From Betaproteobacteria bacterium (GTDB lineage Bacteria; Pseudomonadota; Gammaproteobacteria; Burkholderiales; SG8-41), in NCBI GenBank assembly GCA_021414185.1, contig JAIOOZ010000252.1, forward strand, positions 1 to 5,463: a stretch of DNA of 5,463 nt, written 5' to 3'. The translations under genes were made by a program, and so were the position numbers. Of this stretch, positions 1 through 4,598 are shown one piece after another. Position 1 is the stretch's first letter. Every line of letters begins with the position of its first letter. A model generated the notes under the pieces. It was not told the DNA's origin. It was given only the letters and a program-made list of their open reading frames with translations, and made no database searches.

Positions 1-234
1 AAGCAGCGCAGCTTCGACCGCGGTGGTGCCGCGCCCGCTGAAGGGGTCGTAGACAACGTCGCCGGGTGCGGTCAGGCGCGAAATGAAATAGGCGGGCAGT
101 TGCGGCTTGAAGCATGCGCGGTAGGAGACTTCGTGTATCGATGCAGCCTGGCGTTGCATGGCCGTCCAGAACTCGCCGCGGTAAACCGGAATGCATTGCT
201 CGTTGAGGTAGAGCTTCTCCGCCGCGTCTGCCAT
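1..234 (-). CDS. Site-specific DNA methyltransferase (N4-cytosine/N6-adenine type), N-terminal part, truncated by window edge
   Basis: The minus strand has an open frame from the left edge that carries a methyltransferase signature. Counting from the ATG at 234, residues about 43-71 include KPQLPAYF, PGDVVYDPF and then SGRGTT. This is the motif X plus motif I (DPFxGxGTT) block that binds S-adenosylmethionine in DNA amino-methyltransferases. The catalytic (S/D/N)PP(Y/F) motif is not visible and would have to lie beyond the edge. The N-terminus reads MADAAEKLYLNEQ. The start is uncertain: another in-frame ATG at 294 would overlap the end of glcF by 17 bases, and neither ATG has a clear Shine-Dalgarno sequence. 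The ATG at 234 was chosen because it leaves a short leader before the first family-like segment (LYLNE). The gene lies 43 bases after the glcF stop on the same strand with no terminator between, so it could be co-transcribed with the glc genes. The sequence does not show whether it belongs to a restriction-modification system or is an orphan. Confidence 0.8.
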   Translation of the reverse strand, partial: MADAAEKLYLNEQCIPVYRGEFWTAMQRQAASIHEVSYRACFKPQLPAYFISRLTAPGDVVYDPFSGRGTTAVEAALL

Positions 235-277
235 CCCGGCGGTGAACAGCGGATCCAGCCGGGGTTTCAATGCTGCT

Positions 278-1513
278 TTAGCCAAGGCGTGCATCCAGCG
301 CTTCGATCCAGTGCATGACCGGCAGGCCCGTCGCGCTTTGCAGATGCGCCTGGCAACCGATATTGGCGGTGATGATGGCGGCCGGTGCGCCTGAAGTCAG
401 CGCGTTGATCTTGTTCTTGAGCAATTGCTGCGACAGCTCCGGTTGCAGGATCGAGTAAGTTCCGGCCGAGCCGCAGCATAAATGAGAGTCGGGCACGGCC
501 GTGAGTTGGAAGCCGAGGTCGGTGAGCAAGGTCTCAACTTTGCCTTTCATTTTGAGGCCGTGCTGGAGAGAGCAAGGAGGATGAAAAGCCATCTTCGCGA
601 GAGACGCCGGGCGAGAGACGAAAGACGGGAGGGCTGTTAGCTTCGCTATTTCGGCTGCGATGACTTCGCTGACGTCTTTCATCAGCGCAGAGACACGGGC
701 GGCTTTTTCGGCATAAGCGGGGTCGTTGCTGAGCAAATGTCCGTATTCGGCAACCATGGCGCCGCAACCGCTGGCAGTCATCACGATGGCTTCCGCGCCC
801 CGCTCGACGTGCGGCCACCACGCGTCGATATTGCGCCGCATATAGGCTAGGCCTTCGTCCTGCGCGTTGAGATGGAACGAAACTGCGCCGCAGCAGCCGG
901 CCTGCGCCGCGCGCACCAGTGTGATGCCGAGCTTGTCTAACACGCGCGCAGCTGCGGCATTGGTGTTCGGCGACAGGCTGGGTTGCACGCAACCATCGAG
1001 CACCAGCATCTTTCGCATGTGCGCACCCACAGGCCAGGCGGTGGTTGGCGCCGGCGGCGGCACTTTGCGTTTCAGCGCGCCGAACAGCAGCGGGCGCATG
1101 AGTTGCCCCAGTTTGAGCAGAGGCGTGAAACGCGACGCCTGTGGGATCACGTTGCGCAGTGTCTTACGTACTACGGAATCTCCCGGGCCGCGGCCGACTT
1201 GTTCGTCAACGACTGCGCGGCCGATATCAAGCAGGCGTCCGTACTGAACGCCGGACGGGCAGGTCGTTTCGCATGCGCGGCAGGTCAGGCAGCGGTCGAG
1301 ATGCAGTTGCGTCTTTGCGGTGGCCTGCGCGCCTTCGAGCACCTGCTTGATCAGGTAAATGCGGCCGCGTGGCCCGTCGAGTTCGTCGCCCAGCAATTGA
1401 TAGGTCGGGCAGGTCGCGGAGCAGAAACCGCAATGCACGCATTTGCGCAGGATCGAGTCGGCCTCGCGGCCCTGCGGCGTGTCCTTGATGAACTCGGCTA
1501 GGCTGGTTTGCAT
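278..1513 (-). CDS. glcF: Glycolate oxidase (dehydrogenase) iron-sulfur subunit GlcF
   Basis: This 411-residue protein is the electron-transfer subunit of glycolate dehydrogenase, which oxidises glycolate to glyoxylate at the inner membrane. It is nearly the same length as E. coli GlcF (about 407). Two ferredoxin-type [4Fe-4S] motifs lie near the N-terminus: C25-C28-C31-C35-P and C75-C78-C81-C85-P. Two cysteine-rich CCG domains follow. The first has G174-C175 and C207-C208-G209, with GC at 249-250. The second has HPPC at 311-314 and C346-C347-G348, with GC at 386-387. CCG domains in this family are thought to bind a further Fe-S cofactor and to contact the quinone or FAD partner. All key cysteines are present, so the protein looks functional. 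The start MQTSLAEF matches the E. coli N-terminus (MQTQLTEE), but the ATG has no purine-rich Shine-Dalgarno sequence, only AT-rich sequence. The gap from glcE contains an inserted repeat element. Confidence 0.97.
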   Translation of the reverse strand: MQTSLAEFIKDTPQGREADSILRKCVHCGFCSATCPTYQLLGDELDGPRGRIYLIKQVLEGAQATAKTQLHLDRCLTCRACETTCPSGVQYGRLLDIGRAVVDEQVGRGPGDSVVRKTLRNVIPQASRFTPLLKLGQLMRPLLFGALKRKVPPPAPTTAWPVGAHMRKMLVLDGCVQPSLSPNTNAAAARVLDKLGITLVRAAQAGCCGAVSFHLNAQDEGLAYMRRNIDAWWPHVERGAEAIVMTASGCGAMVAEYGHLLSNDPAYAEKAARVSALMKDVSEVIAAEIAKLTALPSFVSRPASLAKMAFHPPCSLQHGLKMKGKVETLLTDLGFQLTAVPDSHLCCGSAGTYSILQPELSQQLLKNKINALTSGAPAAIITANIGCQAHLQSATGLPVMHWIEALDARLG

Positions 1514-1518
1514 TTAGA

Positions 1519-1528
1519 TTAAAAACCG
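1519..1528. repeat. Left copy of an imperfect 10-base direct repeat flanking the inverted-repeat element
   Basis: TTAAAAACCG here matches TTAAAAATCG at 1673-1682 in 9 of 10 positions, on the same strand, on the two sides of the inverted-repeat element. That arrangement is what a diverged target-site duplication would look like. Two cautions apply. The run is A-rich and could match by chance. The right copy overlaps the last two bases of the element's right arm, and three bases (ATG) separate the left copy from the left arm. Confidence 0.4.
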
Positions 1529-1531
1529 ATG

Positions 1532-1674
1532 AACCGCCAAGACGCCAAGGCCGCCAAGAAAAACCAAATTAAAATAATTCATAAAGACACCGGATTTTTG
1601 ATAATACGTCGACAGGTATTTGTTCATATTCAAACGCATCTGAACTTCTTGGCGGTCTTGGCGTCTTGGCGGTT
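1532..1674. mobile_element. MITE-like inverted-repeat element with CGCCAAG-rich 29-base arms, between glcE and glcF
   Basis: The left arm (1532-1560) and the reverse complement of the right arm (1646-1674) are identical over 29 bases except at position 19 (G against A). Each arm has three CGCCAAG units; in the left arm they are at 1535-1541, 1543-1549 and 1552-1558. The enclosed 85 bases (1561-1645) are much richer in A and T than the surrounding coding DNA and hold no credible gene. No transposase is present, so if the element moves, it would need one supplied from elsewhere. I recall this CGCCAAG pattern as scattered in many environmental proteobacterial genomes, where it yields spurious proteins containing NRQDAK; that is memory, not a search. 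Transcribed RNA could fold into a long hairpin between glcE and glcF, which might stabilise or attenuate the message. It could instead be a fixed palindromic repeat rather than a mobile one. Confidence 0.75.
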
Positions 1675-1682
1675 AAAAATCG
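1673..1682. repeat. Right copy of the imperfect direct repeat flanking the element
   Basis: TTAAAAATCG pairs with TTAAAAACCG at 1519-1528 (9 of 10 identical). This copy includes the glcE stop codon and its last Phe codon plus part of the preceding Asp codon. If it is the original target, insertion took place at the 3' end of glcE without changing the encoded protein. Confidence 0.4.
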
Positions 1683-2746
1683 GGGTAGAGCCGGCCGGGG
1701 TTGAAGATCCCGGCCGGGTCGAAAGTGCGTTTGAGATTGCGTTGTATCGTCATCAGCGCGGGCGGCAGCGGCTGGAATACGCCGATGGATTTGTCGCCGC
1801 CGCGAAAAAGTGTCGCATGGCCGCCGCCGAATGTTGCGGCCTCGCGCACGGCGCCGGCGTCAGCGTCGGTGGCGAGCCAGCGCAGCGCGCCGTTCCATTC
1901 CAGCATTTGCGTGCCGGGCAGGTTTAGCGGCGGCGTGGTGGATTTCAGCGATAGTCGCCACAATGGCCGTTGCGTATTGAAAAACGCGGCGGATTGTTCG
2001 CGGATGTCCTGCCAGTAACGCTGCGCGGCATTTGCTTCGATGCGTTCGCCGCCGAGCGTTTGCGTGGCGGCCGAGACTGCCGCTGATGCGCCCGACAGCC
2101 GCACGTACAATTTACCGTCGTGCCAGGCAGTGGCGGAAAGCGGCAAAGGTTTGCCGGCCCATTCGTTCATCAGGGCGATGGCGTCGGCCGCGGTCTGCTC
2201 GAAACATAGAGTGGTTTCGGCGACCGGCAGGGGCAGCACCTTGAGCGAGAGTTCGAGCATCACGCCGAGCGTGCCGAGAGAACCGGCGAGCAGGCGCGAT
2301 ACGTCGAAGCCGGCGACGTTTTTCATCACCTGACCGCCGAAATGCAGGTCATCGCCTTTGCCGTCGAGCATGCGCACGCCGAGGACGGTGTCGCGTGCAG
2401 CTCCCGCGTAAGCGCGGCGCGGCCCGGAGAGTCCGGCAGCGATGCAACCGCCTAATGTGGCATGCGGACCAAAGTGCGGCGGCTCAAACGCAAGCATCTG
2501 GCCTTTGTCGCGCAGCGCGGTTTCGATTTCATCCAGCGGCGTGCCGGCGCGCGCAGTCAGCACGAGTTCGCTCGGTTCGTAATCGATGATGCCGCGATAC
2601 GCCGCGACGCTCAGCGATTCGCCGCGCAGCGCGCCGCCGTAAAAATCCTTGCTGCCGCCGCCGCGGATGCATAGCGGCGTTTGGTTCGATGCTGCCGCGC
2701 GCACGGTTTCCACAAGTTGTTGAATGATGTTGTCCATGCCGGGCAT
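1673..2746 (-). CDS. glcE: Glycolate oxidase (dehydrogenase) FAD-binding subunit GlcE
   Basis: This 357-residue protein is the second FAD-type subunit of the GlcDEF glycolate dehydrogenase; E. coli GlcE is about 350. It resembles the FAD-binding (PCMH-type) half of GlcD without the full catalytic C-terminal domain. Visible motifs are RGGGSK (28-33), YRGIIDYEPSEL (50-61), GQMLAFEPPHFG (82-93), GGCIAAGLSGPRR (99-111), MKNVAGFDVSRL (141-152) and a C-terminal FNPGR (348-352), all at the expected family positions. The start at 2746 gives the same N-terminal length as E. coli GlcE. A second ATG three codons in, at 2737, is also possible, and neither has a good Shine-Dalgarno. The chosen ATG directly follows the TGA of the small upstream gene, which suggests translational coupling. 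The TAA stop (1675 to 1673) is formed partly from the outer bases of the inverted-repeat element, yet the C-terminus (GRLYPDF) is not visibly altered. Confidence 0.96.
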   Translation of the reverse strand: MPGMDNIIQQLVETVRAAASNQTPLCIRGGGSKDFYGGALRGESLSVAAYRGIIDYEPSELVLTARAGTPLDEIETALRDKGQMLAFEPPHFGPHATLGGCIAAGLSGPRRAYAGAARDTVLGVRMLDGKGDDLHFGGQVMKNVAGFDVSRLLAGSLGTLGVMLELSLKVLPLPVAETTLCFEQTAADAIALMNEWAGKPLPLSATAWHDGKLYVRLSGASAAVSAATQTLGGERIEANAAQRYWQDIREQSAAFFNTQRPLWRLSLKSTTPPLNLPGTQMLEWNGALRWLATDADAGAVREAATFGGGHATLFRGGDKSIGVFQPLPPALMTIQRNLKRTFDPAGIFNPGRLYPDF

Positions 2747-2950
2747 TCAGTGCTGCTGTTTCATGCAGTAATCGTAGATCGCCCAATTAGCGGAGCCGTG
2801 TGCCTGCATTGCATGACTTGCATTCATGCGGGCGGCGCATACCGTCTGGCGGTCGGCTGGCGCAGTTGCGGCGTCGGAAGCGGGTTTGTTCGCATTCGCG
2901 CAGCCGCCGCAACATGCGGTCAATGCCAGGATAAGCACCGGTTTGATCAA
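2747..2950 (-). CDS. Small predicted lipoprotein of unknown function between glcD and glcE
   Basis: This 67-codon frame starts at TTG (2950) and ends in TGA immediately before the glcE ATG. The N-terminus, MIKPVLILALTACC, has one lysine followed by a short hydrophobic stretch and a lipobox-like L10-T11-A12-C13. This suggests export and lipidation at C13, though the signal region is unusually short and C17 (GGC) is a weaker alternative. The mature part is Ala/Asp/Pro-rich, then has C38 and C62 (VCAARMN and YDYCMKQQ), which could form a disulfide in the periplasm. The C-terminal WAIYDYC pattern is loosely like WSMVKYC-type tails I recall in small proteobacterial periplasmic proteins. The TTG start is supported by a TAGG 9 bases upstream, overlapping the glcD stop; the start is 10 bases after that stop. 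A GTG at 2938 is a poorer choice because it leaves no charged residue. Its fit in the operon argues that it is real. I do not recognise the family, and a role with GlcDEF would be inference. Confidence 0.6.
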   Translation of the reverse strand: MIKPVLILALTACCGGCANANKPASDAATAPADRQTVCAARMNASHAMQAHGSANWAIYDYCMKQQH

Positions 2951-2959
2951 CGCGCGGCG

Positions 2960-2963
2960 CCTA
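2960..2963 (-). promoter_or_regulatory. Shine-Dalgarno-like TAGG for the small lipoprotein gene, overlapping the glcD stop
   Basis: On the minus strand the glcD stop TAG runs into G, giving TAGG, followed by nine bases and then TTG. The spacing suits a ribosome binding site and is the main reason for choosing the non-ATG start at 2950. The core match is short (AGG). Confidence 0.4.
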
Positions 2964-4451
2964 GAAGCGCGGCAAATCCGGAAACTTCTGTTCGCCTGCA
3001 TGCACGTGCATGCGCCCGAATTCCGCGCAGCGATGCAGGGTGGGCACGGCTTTGCCGGGATTAAGCAGCGCGTGTTCGTCGAAGCAGGCTTTGACGCCGT
3101 GGAACATGGTGAGTTCGAGCGGCTTGAACTGGTCGCACATGGCATCGATTTTTTCCACGCCAACGCCGTGTTCACCGGTGATGGTGCCGCCGACGTCGAT
3201 CGACAGCTTGAGGATTTCGGCGCCGAACTGCTCGGTGCGTTCGAGTTCGCCCGGCTGGTTGGCGTCGTAAAGAATCAGCGGATGCAGGTTGCCGTCGCCC
3301 GCATGGAAAACGTTCATGCAGCGCAGGCCGTACTTGGCTGACAGTTCAGTGATGGCGTTCAACATGCGCGGCAGCGCTTTCTTGGGAATCGTGCCGTCCA
3401 TGCAGTAGTAGTCGGGCGAGATGCGGCCGGCGGCGGGGAAGGCGGCTTTGCGCCCGGCCCAGAAGCGGTAACGCTCGGCTTCGCTGGTCGAGACGCGCAC
3501 TTCAGTCGCGGCGCTCGCGTGCATCACCGCTTTCATGCGCTCGATCTCTTCGGCGACTTCCGCATCGTTGCCGTCCGATTCGCAAAGCAGGATGGCGGCG
3601 GCGTCGAGCGGATAACCCGCGTTGACGAAAGGCTCCACGGCGCCGGTGGTGATCTGGTCCATCATTTCGAGGCCGGCGGGAATGATGCCGGCGGCGATGA
3701 TGTTGGCGACTGCCTGGCCGGCTTTGCCGACGTCGTCGAACGCGGCGAGTATGCATTGCGCGCGTTCGGGTTTCGGCAGCAGCTTGACCGTGACTTCGGT
3801 GATCACCGCGAGCAGACCTTCCGAGCCGGTGATGAGCGCCAGCAGGTCGTAGCCTGCGGAGTCGAGACCGTCGCAGCCGATTTCGAGCAGCTCGCCTTCG
3901 ATAGTGAAGGCGCGGACCTTCATGATGTTATGCACCGTGAGCCCGTACTTGAGGCAGTGCATGCCGCCGGAATTCTCAGCGACGTTGCCGCCGATCGAAC
4001 ACGCGATCTGGCTCGACGGATCGGGCGCGTAATAAAGCCCGTACTGCGCGACGGCTTCCGAGATGGCGAGATTGCGCACGCCGGGCTGCAGGCGCGCCGT
4101 GCGTGCGGCGGGATCGATGTCGAGGATGCGCATGAAGCGCGCGAGCGACAGCAGCACGCCGTCGCCGGGCGGCAGCGCGCCGCCCGAGAGCCCGGTGCCG
4201 GCGCCGCGCGCGACGACCGGCACGCGCAGCGCATGGCAGGTCTTGAGAATGCGTTGGACTTCGGCCTCGGTTTCCGGCAGCGTGACCACCATAGGCAACT
4301 GGCGAAAGGCGGACAGGCCGTCGCATTCGTACGGTTGCACGTCTTCGCGTTCGTACAGCAGCGCGCGCGCCGGCAAAAATTCGGCGAGCGCAGCGACGAC
4401 CGCGCGCTGGCGGACGGCGTCTATCTGTGGGCGGTCGGCGACGGTATTCAT
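2961..4451 (-). CDS. glcD: Glycolate oxidase (dehydrogenase) FAD-linked catalytic subunit GlcD
   Basis: This 496-residue flavoprotein matches E. coli GlcD (499) almost end to end. It is the subunit that oxidises glycolate (and often D-lactate) to the oxo acid, passing electrons through GlcE and GlcF. The FAD-binding PCMH domain covers roughly residues 40-230. It includes YECDGLSAFR (41-50), RGAGTGLSGGA (82-92), PDPSSQIACSIGGNVAENSGG in two adjoining parts (144-163) and TGSEGLL (208-214). The FAD-oxidase C-terminal domain has SPDYYCMDGTIP (345-356), HAGDGNLH (383-390), GEHGVG (427-432) and LNPGK (463-467). These contain the histidines expected near flavin and substrate. The ATG at 4451 (MNTVADRPQ) was chosen because it gives the family length. 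The open frame extends 48 codons upstream to an ATG at 4595, but that stretch has no family similarity and spans the divergent promoter region. The Shine-Dalgarno is weak. This is the first gene of the minus-strand operon. Confidence 0.97.
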   Translation of the reverse strand: MNTVADRPQIDAVRQRAVVAALAEFLPARALLYEREDVQPYECDGLSAFRQLPMVVTLPETEAEVQRILKTCHALRVPVVARGAGTGLSGGALPPGDGVLLSLARFMRILDIDPAARTARLQPGVRNLAISEAVAQYGLYYAPDPSSQIACSIGGNVAENSGGMHCLKYGLTVHNIMKVRAFTIEGELLEIGCDGLDSAGYDLLALITGSEGLLAVITEVTVKLLPKPERAQCILAAFDDVGKAGQAVANIIAAGIIPAGLEMMDQITTGAVEPFVNAGYPLDAAAILLCESDGNDAEVAEEIERMKAVMHASAATEVRVSTSEAERYRFWAGRKAAFPAAGRISPDYYCMDGTIPKKALPRMLNAITELSAKYGLRCMNVFHAGDGNLHPLILYDANQPGELERTEQFGAEILKLSIDVGGTITGEHGVGVEKIDAMCDQFKPLELTMFHGVKACFDEHALLNPGKAVPTLHRCAEFGRMHVHAGEQKFPDLPRF

Positions 4452-4483
4452 GGGTTCAAAGCCAGCCTTGCAATTGACCGGCC

Positions 4484-4489
4484 ATTCTA
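4484..4489 (-). promoter_or_regulatory. Possible -10 box for the glcD operon
   Basis: The minus strand reads TAGAAT, one mismatch from TATAAT, about 33 bases before the glcD ATG, giving a short plausible 5' leader. No good -35 hexamer lies 16-18 bases upstream, so an activator might be needed if this is used. The evidence is only the hexamer and its position. Confidence 0.3.
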
Positions 4490-4545
4490 ACAAACGGCAG
4501 GGGAGGCAGCCCGGTTTTGCTGCTGCGCTTTCCCCCGAGCGTGAG

Positions 4546-4564
4546 ATATACTCAAACCGTATAT
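4546..4564. promoter_or_regulatory. ATATAC-N7-GTATAT dyad in the divergent intergenic region, possible operator
   Basis: A perfect 6-base inverted repeat, ATATAC (4546-4551) and GTATAT (4559-4564) separated by 7 bases, sits in the most AT-rich part of the 147-base gap between glcD and the divergent gene. It overlaps the best -10 candidate for the plus-strand gene. A dyad here could bind a GntR- or LysR-type regulator controlling one or both directions, but no regulator gene is in the window. Arms this short can arise by chance in AT-rich DNA. Confidence 0.3.
4547..4552 (+). promoter_or_regulatory. Possible -10 box for the Bug-family gene
   Basis: TATACT (one mismatch from TATAAT) lies 46 bases before the ATG, giving a leader of about 40 bases. 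The hexamer 17 bases upstream (TGCGCT, 4524-4529) is a poor -35, so the promoter is weak or activator-dependent if real. Confidence 0.35.
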
Positions 4565-4585
4565 TTCGCGCCGTAGCGGCAATCC

Positions 4586-4590
4586 GGGAG
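4586..4590 (+). promoter_or_regulatory. Ribosome binding site of the Bug-family gene
   Basis: GGGAG lies 8 bases before the ATG at 4599. It is the clearest Shine-Dalgarno in the window and selects 4599 over the in-frame ATG at 4611. The out-of-frame ATG at 4594 meets a stop within a few codons. Confidence 0.7.
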
Positions 4591-4598
4591 AGCATGCA

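Noticed and set aside
1532..1674. CRISPR-like array from the repeated CGCCAAG units
   Set aside because: The units are only 7 bases, nearly contiguous, without spacers, and arranged as one inverted pair.
1646..1674. Rho-independent terminator after glcE
   Set aside because: The complementary arm is 85 bases away, giving a very large loop, and no U-run directly follows a compact stem, so it does not look like a normal intrinsic terminator.
1529..1927. 132-codon plus-strand frame beginning MNRQDAKAAKKN
   Set aside because: Its start comes from the repeat arm (CGCCAAG units read as QDAKAAK) and the rest is antisense to glcE; it is a product of the element, not a gene.
2951..3175. Longer form of the small lipoprotein starting at ATG 3175
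   Set aside because: The added residues overlap the conserved glcD C-terminus in another frame, contain no family-like sequence, and would bury the signal-like segment in the middle of the protein.
3519..4490. 323-codon plus-strand frame opposite glcD
   Set aside because: It is antisense to a clearly conserved gene. Its His/Asp/Arg/Gly-rich composition is typical of a GC-rich antisense shadow, and no motif is recognisable.
4452..4595. 48-codon N-terminal extension of glcD, in frame up to an ATG at 4595
   Set aside because: The stretch has no resemblance to the GlcD N-terminus, would make the protein much longer than the family, and covers the only space for both divergent promoters.
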